A DNA stretch of 64,000 nucleotides, taken from positions 1 through 64,000 of the forward strand of contig NZ_SPPC01000007.1 of the NCBI RefSeq assembly GCF_004570975.1, given 5' to 3'. A program made the position numbers and the translations under genes. Of the stretch, positions 26,738 through 35,694 are shown piece by piece; the first letter of the stretch is position 1; every line of letters starts with the position of its first letter. This DNA comes from Barnesiella sp. WM24. GTDB lineage: Bacteria; Bacteroidota; Bacteroidia; Bacteroidales; Muribaculaceae. The notes under the pieces are model-generated. The model was not told the DNA's origin. It ran no database searches and saw nothing but the letters and a program-made list of their open reading frames with translations.

Positions 26738-27292
26738 ATGCCACTATTTATGCAACCTGTTTTTCTTATCGGCTATATGGGCTGTGGTAAATCGACATTG
26801 GGACGTGTAGCCTCGTCGATGAGCGGTCGTAGCTTTATTGACCTTGACTCTTATATCGAAGGGCGTTTTCACGCTACGGTTAAAGAGATTTTTGCCGAGC
26901 GCGGCGAGGATGGATTCCGGCAGCTTGAACGCTCGATGTTGCATGAGGTGGGTCAGTTTGAAGATGTGATAGTGGCTTGCGGCGGCGGCACACCATGCTT
27001 TTACGACAATATGGAGTGGATGAATGACCACGGTGTCACGGTATACCTCGACACATCGGTAGGGAAGCTTTTTGAGAGGCTGAAGCGCGGTCGACACAAG
27101 CGCCCGCTTATAGCTGACAAGAGCGACGATGAGCTGCGCGACTTCATAACGGAGGCGCTTGCCGGGCGTATGGTTCATTATTCCAAGGCAAAGGTGGTGT
27201 TTAAAAGCGATCTTCTTGACTCGGAGAGCGAGAAGACCGATACTGCGCGGCGATTTCTTGACCAACTTAACATAGGGTGCGGCGAAATATGA
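26738..27292 (+). CDS. aroK: shikimate kinase
   Basis: 184 residues from the ATG at 26738; the ATG at 26750 (MQPVFLIGYMGCGKS) gives the more canonical N-terminus of 180. The Walker A loop GYMGCGKST is followed by FIDLDSYIE, with the Mg and shikimate-binding Asp residues. VACGGGTPCF is the conserved GGG segment, and KRGRHKRPLI is the lid region. It phosphorylates shikimate in aromatic amino acid synthesis. Its stop overlaps the start of the following dehydrogenase gene (ATGA). Confidence 0.93.
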   Translation: MPLFMQPVFLIGYMGCGKSTLGRVASSMSGRSFIDLDSYIEGRFHATVKEIFAERGEDGFRQLERSMLHEVGQFEDVIVACGGGTPCFYDNMEWMNDHGVTVYLDTSVGKLFERLKRGRHKRPLIADKSDDELRDFITEALAGRMVHYSKAKVVFKSDLLDSESEKTDTARRFLDQLNIGCGEI

Positions 27293-28464
27293 TTGACAAA
27301 GATTTACACGGAGTGGTGCAGCCTCAGGAGACTTTGACCGCCGACGCGCGCCGAAGGCTCACAATCGGGTTGCCGGCAAGTGACTCGGTCATGGAACGGC
27401 GTTTCCCGCTTACCCCCGAGGGGGCGGCGCTGCTTGTTGACGCAGGTTTCGCGGTGAGAATCGAAGAGGGAGCCTCGGAGCCTATTCATTACAGCGACAT
27501 GCAGTATATGCGTGCCGGAGCCGAGGTTGTCTCGCGTGAGTCGGCGCTTGCCTGCGACATAGTGATTTATCTTCCTCCTGTCGGGAGTGCCGACGCGAGG
27601 CGTATGAAGCGCGGTGCGTTGCTGCTTACACTGCTCAACGACACCTGTCAGGAAGAAGCCGCAATAAAGGAGATGCTGCGACGTCACGTAACGGCAATAG
27701 CCATCGACAGGATCACGGACAAGTCGGGTCATACCCCCTTTGCCGACATACTTGCTGAAATCGACGGTCGAGCCGCGATAGCGCTCTGTTCATCGCTGCT
27801 TGCGCAGCCCGCTCACGGCAAGGGCATCCTGCTTGGCGGAGTCGCCGGCATCATCCCCTGCGAGGTCACCATCATCGGGTCGGGCATTGCCGCTCGTGCG
27901 GCGGCTATGTCGGCTTCCGGGCTTGGCGCGACGGTGAGGATGCTTGACAATGACATCTATCGCCTGCGTGAGGCGGGGCAGCACGCTTGTCCCGGAACAG
28001 TCACTTCAGCCATACACCCCCACGTGCTTGAAAACGCCCTGCGTAGCGCCGACATAGTGATTGCAACCGAAGTAGCTCCGCGCTATACGATAGGCAGCGA
28101 GCTTGTCGACGTCATGAAAAAGGGGGTCATAGTAATGGACTTGAATTATGATTCGGCACCTATGTTTCCGTCGCTGGAGATTGTCGATGTGGCTGACGCG
28201 GCTTCCCGCACTATGCAGTCGCGGGTGTGCTATACGGGGATAGGCAACTCTGTGCCCCGCACCGCTGCAATGGCGCTCAGCAATACCCTTCTGCCGCTTA
28301 TGAGGCGCATTGCCGACTGCGAGTCGGCTACCGATTCCGTGAGGCTGATTCCTGAGGTGAGAAACGCTGTCATTACTTTCATGGGCAAAGCGGTCAACCG
28401 CCGCATCGCCAAGCTTGCCGGTCTGCGTCACATGGACATAAACCTGTTGTTAAACTGTTGCTGA
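27289..28464 (+). CDS. alanine dehydrogenase / PntA-type NAD(P)-binding protein
   Basis: 391 residues from the ATG at 27289; an in-frame GTG at 27277 is less likely. The N-terminal domain contains ERRFPLTPEGAALLVDAGF, which matches alanine dehydrogenase and transhydrogenase alpha chains. The Rossmann domain centres on VTIIGSGIAARAAAMSASGLGATV. It may interconvert alanine and pyruvate with NAD. It departs from the usual GxGxxG with GSGIAA and from the usual 360-370 residue length, so it may be a diverged member. It is coupled to aroK by a 4 bp overlap and followed 3 bp later by the RNase H gene. Confidence 0.75.
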   Translation: MIDKDLHGVVQPQETLTADARRRLTIGLPASDSVMERRFPLTPEGAALLVDAGFAVRIEEGASEPIHYSDMQYMRAGAEVVSRESALACDIVIYLPPVGSADARRMKRGALLLTLLNDTCQEEAAIKEMLRRHVTAIAIDRITDKSGHTPFADILAEIDGRAAIALCSSLLAQPAHGKGILLGGVAGIIPCEVTIIGSGIAARAAAMSASGLGATVRMLDNDIYRLREAGQHACPGTVTSAIHPHVLENALRSADIVIATEVAPRYTIGSELVDVMKKGVIVMDLNYDSAPMFPSLEIVDVADAASRTMQSRVCYTGIGNSVPRTAAMALSNTLLPLMRRIADCESATDSVRLIPEVRNAVITFMGKAVNRRIAKLAGLRHMDINLLLNCC

Positions 28465-28467
28465 CCT

Positions 28468-29106
28468 ATGGGGACAAGAAAATTTTATGTGGTGTGGGTG
28501 GGTCATGCTCCCGGCATCTATGATTCCTGGGAGGAGTGTGAGGACCAGATAAAGAATTATCCCGGCGCACGATTTAAGTCGTTTCCTACGCAGGAAGAGG
28601 CTACGAGAGCTTTCCGCGGCGATGACAAGGAGGAGATGTATGCGCTCCGGGCAATCGCGCGCCACGCTGCGCCTGTGGTCAATTATGATGCGTTTCCTGA
28701 GATATGCAAGGATGCGATCGCCGTTGACGCCGCCTGTGCGGGCAATCCCGGAAGGATGGAATACAGGGGTGTGGATGTGGCGACAGGTGCGGAGCTTTTT
28801 CATTTCGGACCTGTTGAACATGGCACCAACAATATAGGTGAATTTCTCGCGCTTGTACACGCTCTCGCGCTCTGCAAGCAGCAGGGGTGGACAATGCCCA
28901 TATACAGCGATTCGGTGACGGCACAAGCATGGGTGCGCAACCGTAAGGCGAAAACAACGCTTGCGCCTACACCCGAAAATCAGAAACTGTTGTCGCTCGT
29001 GAAACGCGCCGAGGCGTGGCTCAATAATAATAGCTATGCCAACCGCATAATAAAATGGAAAACAGAGCAATGGGGAGAAATCCCCGCCGATTTCGGCAGA
29101 AAATAA
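28468..29106 (+). CDS. rnhA: ribonuclease H with N-terminal viroplasmin-like domain
   Basis: 212 residues. Residues 3-50 form a viroplasmin/RNase H1 N-terminal RNA:DNA-binding domain (FYVVWVGHAPGIYDSWEECEDQI). The catalytic domain from about residue 80 holds Asp87 (AVDAAC), Glu125 (NNIGEFLAL) and Asp148 (YSDSV), the acidic metal-binding core. It removes RNA from RNA:DNA hybrids. This domain order is common in Bacteroidota. A large repeat cluster starts about 40 bp after the stop. Confidence 0.92.
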   Translation: MGTRKFYVVWVGHAPGIYDSWEECEDQIKNYPGARFKSFPTQEEATRAFRGDDKEEMYALRAIARHAAPVVNYDAFPEICKDAIAVDAACAGNPGRMEYRGVDVATGAELFHFGPVEHGTNNIGEFLALVHALALCKQQGWTMPIYSDSVTAQAWVRNRKAKTTLAPTPENQKLLSLVKRAEAWLNNNSYANRIIKWKTEQWGEIPADFGRK

Positions 29107-29147
29107 CCATCGTAGTATAAATCACCGCGATGCTCCACCGCGTAGCT

Positions 29148-29731
29148 GTAGGGGCGACTGGAAGGTCGCCCGCAATACACGCATCGCGGACATGGCGGAC
29201 GTAACGCGGGCGAGCTTCCACTCGCCCCTACACTGCATGTGTGGGTGTCTGTTGATAATTTGTTGTAAACATCATAATACCCTGTAAACCTCAGTAATGC
29301 TCCACCGCGTAGCTGTAGGGGCGACTGGAAGGTCGCCCGCAATACATGCATTGCAGACACGGCGGACGTAACGCGGGCGAGCTTCCACTCGCCCCTACAT
29401 TGCCTGTGTGTGTCTGTTGATAATTTGTTGTAAACATCACAACGCCCTATACATCCCCGCAACGCTCCACCGCGTAGCTGTAGGGGCGACTGGAAGGTCG
29501 CCCGCAATACACGCATTGCAGACACGGCGGACGTAACGCGGGCGAGCTTCCACTCGCCCCTACACTGCCTGTGTGGGCGTCTGTTGTTAATTTGCTGTAA
29601 ACCATCACAATACCCTGTAAACCTCAGCAATGCTCCACCGCGTAGCTGTAGGGGCGACCGGGAGGGCGCCCGAAACACACACATTGCGGACACGGCGGAT
29701 GTAACGCGGGCGAGCTTCCACTCGCCCCTAC
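29148..29731 (-). repeat. palindromic repeat cluster 1: four 84 bp units in reverse orientation
   Basis: Four near-identical units lie at 29148-29231, 29315-29398, 29480-29563 and 29648-29731, spaced 165-168 bp. Each has an outer arm with hairpin GGGCGAC-TGGAAG-GTCGCCC, a ~34 bp core, and an inverted arm GGGCGAG-CTTCCA-CTCGCCC, so the whole unit is a double palindrome. The ~83 bp spacers are also repeated (TCTGTTGATAATTTGTTGTA). The orientation is opposite to clusters 2-5. The cluster lies between the 3' ends of rnhA and the M13 peptidase gene. It resembles REP/BIME elements in build. No ORF in it is credible. Confidence 0.95.
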
Positions 29732-29801
29732 ACTGCTTGTATCAACAATGTCATGTAAATTGCTGCGCATCAGCATTGCCTGCATGCGTCGTTATTTTAC
29801 T

Positions 29802-29838
29802 GAAACGAAAGAGGGGCTGCGCTATTGCGCAACCCCTC
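29802..29838 (-). terminator. terminator of the M13 peptidase gene
   Basis: GAGGGGCTGCGC (29811-29822) pairs with GCGCAACCCCTC (29827-29838) with one mismatch around a TATT loop. On the minus strand TTTCGTTTC follows. It starts 24 bp after the stop of the M13 gene. Confidence 0.75.
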
Positions 29839-29861
29839 GTGATGTATACGGGTGCCGGATG

Positions 29862-31907
29862 TTACCAGATTACTACCTGCTCAGAGGCGGGGCGGTACAT
29901 CTTGTCGCCTTCCTTGATGCCGAATGCCTCGAAGAAGGGGGTGATGTTGCGCAAGGTCACGTTTACGCGGTTTTCACCGAGAGAGTGAACGTCGCCTGTG
30001 GTGAGAGAGCGTATTTCCTCGGGGCGGATGTTGCCTGCCCAGATATTGGCGTAGTTGAGGTAGAACACCTGCATCGGGTCAAATCCGTCAATCTTTGCCG
30101 AGTCGGCTGTGATGTCGACGCCTTTCTTCTTCTGTGAGTCGAGGAATGCAGTGCGTGACACGCGTAGACCGCCCTGGTCGGCGATGTTTTCACCGAGGGT
30201 GTACTGACCGTTGGCGTGAAGTCCCGGGAGCACTTCCACTTCGTCAAACTGAGCGACGAGACCCTTAGCCATCTTGTCGAAGGCTTCCTTGTCTTCGGGA
30301 GTCCACCAGTTTACCATATTGCCGTCGGCATCGAAGTTACATCCCTGGTCGTCAAATCCGTGGGTCATCTCATGACCGATTACCACGCCGATACCGCCGT
30401 AGTTTTCAGCATCGCTTGCCTCTGCATCGTAGAACGGAGCCTGAAGGATGCCTGCGGGGAACACGATTTCATTGGCGAGGGGATTGTAGTAAGCGTTGAC
30501 GGTCTGCGGAGTCATGCCCCATTCCGTGCGGTCAACGGGCTTGCCCCATTTTGCATATTCTTCCGCCTGATGCCACATAGAGACATTGTGCATGTTCTCG
30601 TAGTAGGAGAGGGCGGGGTCTATGTTCATTGAAGAGTAGTCTTTCCACTTGTCAGGATAACCGATTTTCACGGTAAATGCGTTGAGCTTCTTGATGGCGT
30701 TAAGCTTTGTGTCGTCGCTCATCCAGGGGAGGTTGATGATGTGCTTGCCGAGCGCGGTGCGGAGGTTTTCAACCAGTCCTATCATGTATTGCTTTGACGA
30801 CTCGGGGAAATACTCCTCGACATAGAGCTGACCGACAGCCTCGCCGAGGGCGCCTTCGGTAGCTCCGAGAGCGCGTTTCCAGCGCGGGCGCTGCTGCTGC
30901 ACTCCGCTCATCACCTTGCTGAATTCAAATGAAGCGTCGGTGAACTTGTCGGAAAGCTTTGATGCGGCCTGAGCCACATATTTCCAGAGGTAGTAATCCT
31001 TGATCTCGCGGTCGGTGAGCGAGCCCATGAGATTGTTTGCCTGAGCCACAGAGCTGAGTTCGGTGACGATTACCGACTCGGGCGACTCTATGCCCATGGT
31101 CTCGATGAAGAAGCGGTCCCAGTTCACGTTGGGATACATCTCCTTGAGCTGGGCGAAAGAGCGGGGATTATACATAGCCGGGATGTTGCGGCTCTGCTCG
31201 CGTGTCCATGCCGAGTCAGCAAGTGCGGTCTCGATTTTCATTACGTTTTTCATTATGCGCGACGCGTCTTTCTTGGAGTAGCCGGCGTTTTGCATCTGCT
31301 TTACGATAAGCTTCTGATAAGCCTCGCGCACTTCCTTGTTGCGCTTGTCGTTGAGAAGATAGTAGTCGCGGTCACCGAGTCCCATGCCGCCGCCGCTGAC
31401 ATACATCGCGTAGACAGTGCTGTTGGCGAGGTCTTCCATCGGGCCTGCTCCGAAAAACGGGCTTGCATAGTTGCCGTGCATCCAGAGGAAAAGGTCTTCC
31501 ATTCCTTCGTGGGGAGTGGTCTCGATTTTCTTCAGGTCGGCAAGAATCGGTTTTGCTCCCTCTGCGTTGCGGCGCACAGAGTCCATAGCCTGAGAGTAGA
31601 CGGTCCACACCTTAAACGCTACCGACCCGGGTTCGGGATTGGTCTTTCCGAGGTTGAGGACGATGTTTTTCACCCTTACTTCCGAAGAGTCGTTGAGGGT
31701 GTCAAAGTTGCCGTAGCGGGCGTGTTCGGCAGTGAGCGGGTGAGCTTCCTGCCACCCCTTGTTGACATGCTTGTAGAAGTCGGTCGCCGCAGGGGTAGTG
31801 TTGTCGAAATAGGCGGGGTTGAGGCTCTTGAGATGCTCCTCGGCTGAAGCCGAAATGGAGATGCCGCAAGCAACACCCAGCGCAAGAATGAATTTTGCTG
31901 ATTTCAT
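29862..31907 (-). CDS. M13 family zinc metallopeptidase (PepO/neprilysin type)
   Basis: 681 residues with a signal peptide (ending SASAEE near residue 23), so it is exported to the periplasm or surface. The N-terminal M13 domain (residues 30-430) is followed by the catalytic domain: NAYYNPLANEIVFPAGILQ, HEMTH at about 512-516 (HExxH zinc site), FDDQG, and GENIADQGGL, which contains the third zinc ligand Glu. The C-terminus ends RPASEQVVIW, close to the usual CxVW end. It cuts short peptides of up to about 40 residues. It appears monocistronic with its own terminator. Confidence 0.95.
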   Translation of the reverse strand: MKSAKFILALGVACGISISASAEEHLKSLNPAYFDNTTPAATDFYKHVNKGWQEAHPLTAEHARYGNFDTLNDSSEVRVKNIVLNLGKTNPEPGSVAFKVWTVYSQAMDSVRRNAEGAKPILADLKKIETTPHEGMEDLFLWMHGNYASPFFGAGPMEDLANSTVYAMYVSGGGMGLGDRDYYLLNDKRNKEVREAYQKLIVKQMQNAGYSKKDASRIMKNVMKIETALADSAWTREQSRNIPAMYNPRSFAQLKEMYPNVNWDRFFIETMGIESPESVIVTELSSVAQANNLMGSLTDREIKDYYLWKYVAQAASKLSDKFTDASFEFSKVMSGVQQQRPRWKRALGATEGALGEAVGQLYVEEYFPESSKQYMIGLVENLRTALGKHIINLPWMSDDTKLNAIKKLNAFTVKIGYPDKWKDYSSMNIDPALSYYENMHNVSMWHQAEEYAKWGKPVDRTEWGMTPQTVNAYYNPLANEIVFPAGILQAPFYDAEASDAENYGGIGVVIGHEMTHGFDDQGCNFDADGNMVNWWTPEDKEAFDKMAKGLVAQFDEVEVLPGLHANGQYTLGENIADQGGLRVSRTAFLDSQKKKGVDITADSAKIDGFDPMQVFYLNYANIWAGNIRPEEIRSLTTGDVHSLGENRVNVTLRNITPFFEAFGIKEGDKMYRPASEQVVIW

Positions 31908-31973
31908 AATTATGAAATATAATAAAATTGGTGTCTAAAAATACTTTCTTATAGCTTCTGGTGTAAGCGACTG

Positions 31974-31981
31974 CAAAAGTA
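31974..31981 (-). promoter_or_regulatory. -7 box of the M13 peptidase gene
   Basis: The minus strand reads TACTTTTG, matching TAnnTTTG, 67 bp before the ATG. No good -33 was found. Confidence 0.4.
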
Positions 31982-32115
31982 GTCAAAGTTTTGCAAACAA
32001 CCGCTAATATGCCTGATATTAAATGGTGAATAACCTTAATAAAATGTCATCGGGCGGGAAATGATGAAACTTTAGTCGCGCCGGTATGTTGTAGCTTGAA
32101 ATAACATGAACGATT

Positions 32116-32499
32116 ATGACAGAGATAGTATTGAAACGCGCCTATGAGCCTGCGTCGCCAACCGACGGCTACCGTGTGCTCGTCGACCGGCTATGGCCCC
32201 GCGGCATGAGCCACGCCACTCTCCATTACGACCTGTGGGAAAAAGAGCTTGCCCCGTCAACGGAGCTACGCGAGTGGTATCATCAGGATCCCGATCGCCG
32301 ATGGGATGAATTTGTGACACGCTACTCGGCAGAACTGCATGCCAATCCCGACTTCACCAATTTTGTACACACGCTTTCCGGACACAGTAAAGTCACTCTG
32401 CTCTATGGCTCCCACGACCCCGTCCATAACAATGCCGCCGTGCTCCGCAATGCGGTCGCCGCAGCCCTTGTCCCCGTCACCCCGCCCTCCACATGGTGA
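32116..32499 (+). CDS. DUF488 family protein
   Basis: 127 residues, a small cytosolic alpha/beta protein. DGYRVLVDRLWPRGM near residues 19-33, ELREWYHQDP, and VTLLYGSHDPVHNNA near the C-terminus are the conserved DUF488 motifs. The family is widespread and its biochemical role is not established. It is alone, transcribed away from the M13 gene, and its 3' end faces repeat cluster 2. Confidence 0.88.
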   Translation: MTEIVLKRAYEPASPTDGYRVLVDRLWPRGMSHATLHYDLWEKELAPSTELREWYHQDPDRRWDEFVTRYSAELHANPDFTNFVHTLSGHSKVTLLYGSHDPVHNNAAVLRNAVAAALVPVTPPSTW

Positions 32500-32599
32500 T
32501 TTATCGATACAGGTAGTGTAGGGACATTACAGTGTGTTGCCGATACAGGCAGTGCAGGGATATTGAGATGATTTGCAGTGCGTTATCGGTGCAGGCAGT

Positions 32600-33613
32600 G
32601 TAGGGGCGAGTGGAAGCTCGCCCGCGTTACGCACGCCGTGTCCGCGATGTGTGTATTTCGGGCGACCTTCCAGTCGCCCCTACAGCTACGCGGTGAAGCG
32701 TTGTGGTGATTGCCAGGGTGTTATCGGTACATGCAGTGTAGGGGCGAGCGGAAGCTCGCCCGCGTTGCGTTCGCCGTGTCTGCAGTGCGTGTGTGCAGAT
32801 CATGGCGTGCATCCCAGGAAGGGATTATCTTACTTGTAGCCGTGGGTTGAACGCAGTGATACCCACGGAAAAATATGCACCGTGCGCGTGGTTTCCGTAA
32901 GGAATCCTCATATGGATGGCGAGGAGATTATTCCTGCGGAAACAATATTTTGGGGTTGTGGCTACCGTGGGTATCGCTACGCTCAACCCACGGCTAAACA
33001 CGGATTATCCCTTATCGGGATAGATTGCATATCCGCAATGCGTGTGTTTCGGGCGACCTTCCAGTCGCCCCTACAGCTACGCGGTGGAGTATCGCGGTTG
33101 TTTACAGGGTGTTATTGGTGGTATATACAGAGCTACGCGGTGGAGCGTTGTGGTGATTGCCAGGGTGTTGTTGGTGGTATATACAAGCAGTGTAGGGGCG
33201 AGTGGAAACTCGCCCGCGTTACGTCCGGCGTGTCCGCGATGCATGTATTTCGGGCGACCTTCCAGTCGCCCCTACAGCTACGCGATGGAGCATTGCGGGG
33301 ATGTGTAGGGCGTTGTCGATGATGGTATATCCAGCTGTGCGGTGGCCGTTGCGGTGATTACAGGATGTTGTCGGTGATGGTATATACATGCAGTGTAGGG
33401 GCGAGTGGAAGCTCGCCCGCGTTACGTCCGGCGTGTCTGCAATGCGTGTATTTCGGGCGACCTTCCAGTCGCCCCTACAGCTACGCGGTGAAGCGTTGTG
33501 GTGATTACAGGGTGTTATTGGTGGTATATACAGCTACGCGGTGGGGCGTTGCGGTGATATATAGGGCGTTGTCGGTGATGGTATATACATGCAGTGTAGG
33601 GGCGAGTGGAAGC
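32600..33613 (+). repeat. palindromic repeat cluster 2
   Basis: Units in forward orientation: 32600-32683 (84 bp), 32738-33074 (long form, 337 bp), 33192-33275 (84), 33395-33478 (84), and a broken unit 33596-33613 that stops inside its first arm where the next gene region begins. Spacers of about 55-115 bp carry the motifs CAGCTACGCGGTG and GGTGGTATATACA, in one or two iterations. The open reading frames through this area (for example 33042-33308) are translations of the repeat and not genes. The 32500-32599 stretch holds degenerate spacer sequence. Confidence 0.95.
32738..33074 (+). repeat. long form of the palindromic unit with nested palindromes
   Basis: The outer arms are those of the 84 bp unit, but the core is expanded by about 250 bp. 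Going inward, three more arm pairs are inverted matches of each other: GCATCCCaggaaGGGAT with ATCCCttatcGGGAT; TAGCCGTGGGTTGAAC...ATACCCACGG with CCGTGGGTAT...CAACCCACGGCTA; and TTTCCGTAAGGAAT with ATTCCTGCGGAAA. Most arms are also hairpins on their own. A near-identical copy is at 37972-38309. No coding potential was seen. Confidence 0.92.
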
Positions 33614-33616
33614 CTC

Positions 33617-33850
33617 TCACTTACGCCCGTGTCTTGCCTTTTTATGTCGCGAGAAGCGACGATACAGCTTATCTATCCCCAAAAAGAAGAAAAATAGCGC
33701 CACACCATTCAGAAAAAGTAAGAATGGAGGCTTGGTGACATGTAATATTCTTTCGGAAAGGAAATTATACACTACCATGTAAAATGCGCTGCATAATATA
33801 CACTCAATGGCGACAATCGCAGCTTTCTTTAGCCGTCGGTCAATAGTCAT
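33617..33850 (-). CDS. small membrane protein, unknown
   Basis: 77 residues with two hydrophobic segments (about 9-31 and 40-60) and a strongly basic tail (KLYRRFSRHKKARHGRK). I do not recognise a family. The gene is AT-rich and lies inside a repeat cluster: its stop is 4 bp from the point where a repeat unit (33596-33613) breaks off, and spacer repeat sequence resumes about 90 bp upstream of its start. It is possibly a recently inserted accessory gene. Confidence 0.5.
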   Translation of the reverse strand: MTIDRRLKKAAIVAIECILCSAFYMVVYNFLSERILHVTKPPFLLFLNGVALFFFFLGIDKLYRRFSRHKKARHGRK

Positions 33851-33941
33851 AGCAATATTGGATATTTGAAGCGTTAACTTTTGTGAAGATAATGATTTTT
33901 ATGATAAATCCTCGTGATTCTGTGTCCCTCGGGCGTTGTCG

Positions 33942-34130
33942 ATACAGGCTACGCGGTGGGGCATTGCGGTGATGTATAGGTTGTTATCGGTGATGGTATA
34001 TACCGGCATTGTAGGGGCGAGTGGAAGCTTGCCCGCGTTACTTCCGGCGAGTTCGCAGTGCGTGTGTTTCGGGCGACCTTCCAGTCGCCCTACAGCTACG
34101 CGGCGGAGCATTGCGGTGGTTTACAGGGCG
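33942..34130 (+). repeat. palindromic repeat cluster 2b
   Basis: One unit at 34011-34093 (83 bp, one C lost in the last arm) with spacer motifs on both sides (CTACGCGGTGGGGC at about 33949 and CTACGCGGCGGAGC at about 34096). It continues cluster 2 on the other side of the 77-residue gene and ends about 15 bp from the stop of the next minus-strand gene. Confidence 0.9.
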
Positions 34131-34144
34131 ATATATCCCTGTGG

Positions 34145-34405
34145 CTATGCGACGTATTTGAAATAAATGGCTAACAATACATTTATTACCGCAATTATTG
34201 AAATAACAGTCACCTGCAGTCTCACCGTTTTTCTTGCTTCTTCACCGGGATGAAATGAAAAACTAAACAAGGCTATCAATATCGCCATCGTCATTGAAAC
34301 TGAATAAACCACATTGCACGCCGATTCATTAAATAATCGATTTGCCGCGATTAAAATAACCGGAATGATTCCTTCTACCCAACAATATAAACTTAAAGTC
34401 TTCAT
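34145..34405 (-). CDS. small membrane protein, unknown
   Basis: 86 residues, almost wholly hydrophobic, with three predicted membrane segments (about 10-25, 32-52, 64-84). There are no known motifs. AT-rich. The arrangement of a small membrane protein next to a similar 138-residue one suggests a short accessory operon. It might be an immunity or transport-accessory protein, but nothing in the sequence proves it. Confidence 0.5.
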   Translation of the reverse strand: MKTLSLYCWVEGIIPVILIAANRLFNESACNVVYSVSMTMAILIALFSFSFHPGEEARKTVRLQVTVISIIAVINVLLAIYFKYVA

Positions 34406-34622
34406 TAATTCATAAGCTATAAATTAAAATCATTTATGTAAGCAAGCCGTATTTGACAAAGTTACAATAAAATTTGGAATATTGCTTATTGTCGCGGCAA
34501 AATCAACAAATCGTTTCCTGCACTTAATAGCAGCAGGACGGCTGCGCGGGTCACGAAAAGGCTCAATCTTATTTAAATTATGACCCGGCGCCTCCATCCT
34601 GCTGAATGTCAGGTTGTACTCA

Positions 34623-35039
34623 TTAATAAATCTTATTTCTCCATAGATAGCTAAGACCATCATCGAAGCCTGATGTGCTGTATATTCGGTACATGTCAAG
34701 TATTATGCCAAGCATAATCGCGCTAACCGATAATGTCACTGTAAAATCATTATAGATGACTATAGTGCAGGCACTGCCTATGGTAATGGCGATGTCAATG
34801 ACATAACCGAACCAAAAACCGACATTGGAAGCACGTAATATCAGTGCAAAACCTGTCACATAAATGATGAAATCAAGAATCCATGCTGCCACTAAGGTAA
34901 CTTCATCATTATAAACGGTCTTCTCAAAAGACATATTTGCCCATTCTATGCCGATTGCTCCAAATAAATACTTTATACCGATTAAAATAATAATCCCTTC
35001 AATCAGACATAAAATTTTTTGATTCCTGGATATTTCCAT
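34623..35039 (-). CDS. membrane protein, unknown
   Basis: 138 residues with about four hydrophobic helices (8-27, 46-66, 70-90, 95-115) and a hydrophilic C-terminus (YSTSGFDDGLSYLWRNKIY). No family was recognised. AT-rich like its neighbours. The 34406-34622 stretch behind it contains no convincing gene; an overlapping 89-codon frame (34430-34699) was rejected. Confidence 0.55.
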   Translation of the reverse strand: MEISRNQKILCLIEGIIILIGIKYLFGAIGIEWANMSFEKTVYNDEVTLVAAWILDFIIYVTGFALILRASNVGFWFGYVIDIAITIGSACTIVIYNDFTVTLSVSAIMLGIILDMYRIYSTSGFDDGLSYLWRNKIY

Positions 35040-35069
35040 GTCTAAATCTTATTAAATGGTGAATATTGG

Positions 35070-35438
35070 TTAATAATTGGTTTCGGAGATATAAAATGAG
35101 GAGTCGGTCACGTTGCCGGAATTATCGATAAGGAGCACATCGTAATCACCTTCTCCACTGCCACTGAGATTTATATTAACGGTAGTGTTACTATTGCCGT
35201 TGATGTCGTCATTAAAAATGACGCCCTTGGGTCCGGAAATAATTGTCCTTACTTCGATACTTTTATTAAATACAAGTGACAGTTCCTTTGATGGCTCGTC
35301 GACATGAATATCAATCGGCTTTTCAGAGGTGTCCTTTGGTAATTCGGTAGATCCCTTCTTGTATATTACGATGTCTTCTGCTTTACTATTCAGAACAATC
35401 AAACTTACAATTGCCGTCATTAAAATGTTTTTAACCAT
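35070..35438 (-). CDS. DUF3244-like small secreted protein
   Basis: 122 residues from the ATG at 35438, chosen because it starts a clean signal peptide (MVKNILMTAIVSLIVLNSKA). The upstream in-frame codons form no sensible protein, and the promoter (35474-35505) starts transcription just before this ATG. The mature part is a single beta-sandwich-like domain (VRTIISGPKGVIF, TVNINLSGSGEGDYDVLLIDNSGN), as in DUF3244 proteins of Bacteroidales, usually encoded beside TPR regulators as here. The function is unknown. Confidence 0.7.
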   Translation of the reverse strand: MVKNILMTAIVSLIVLNSKAEDIVIYKKGSTELPKDTSEKPIDIHVDEPSKELSLVFNKSIEVRTIISGPKGVIFNDDINGNSNTTVNINLSGSGEGDYDVLLIDNSGNVTDSSFYISETNY

Positions 35439-35473
35439 AAAATATTCTGTGATTTTCGTTAAACTTACGAATG

Positions 35474-35505
35474 CAAAATTACTTTGAGAATACTCCCTGC
35501 ACAAG
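35474..35505 (-). promoter_or_regulatory. promoter of the DUF3244-like gene
   Basis: On the minus strand CTTG (35505-35502), 20 bp, TAATTTTG (35481-35474). One mismatch to the -33 consensus and none in the -7 box. Confidence 0.55.
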
Positions 35506-35634
35506 AAAACATGGGGGACAAAAGGTGGACAAGGGAATAAGATTAGATGTAGGTAAGTTGTTGGAATATAGATGTTTGTTGGAGGTGGATTTTTTGACAC
35601 CGGGGACAAATGGTTTTTTATAGTAATAGATGCG

Positions 35635-35666
35635 TTTGGAAAACGCCATAATATGTCGTAACTTTA
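35635..35666 (+). promoter_or_regulatory. promoter of the TPR regulator gene
   Basis: TTTG (35635-35638), 20 bp, TAACTTTA (35659-35666): one mismatch in the last base of the -7 box. The ATG is at 35695. Confidence 0.5.
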
Positions 35667-35694
35667 TAAAAAATCTAATATTTCTACCGGAATA

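Noticed and set aside
29148-29731. Regular repeat-spacer pattern taken for a CRISPR array
   Set aside because: Repeats are 84 bp double palindromes, spacers are repeated rather than unique, and there are no cas genes.
32573-33308. Several ORFs in repeat cluster 2, and similar ones in clusters 1, 3 and 4
   Set aside because: They share peptides such as VGASGSSPALR because they read the repeat arms. Open in several frames and both strands, with no start signals.
34430-34699. 89-codon ORF on the minus strand
   Set aside because: It begins inside the 138-residue membrane-protein gene in another frame, has no promoter or recognisable domain, and no membrane pattern like its neighbours. A real gene cannot be excluded but is not supported.
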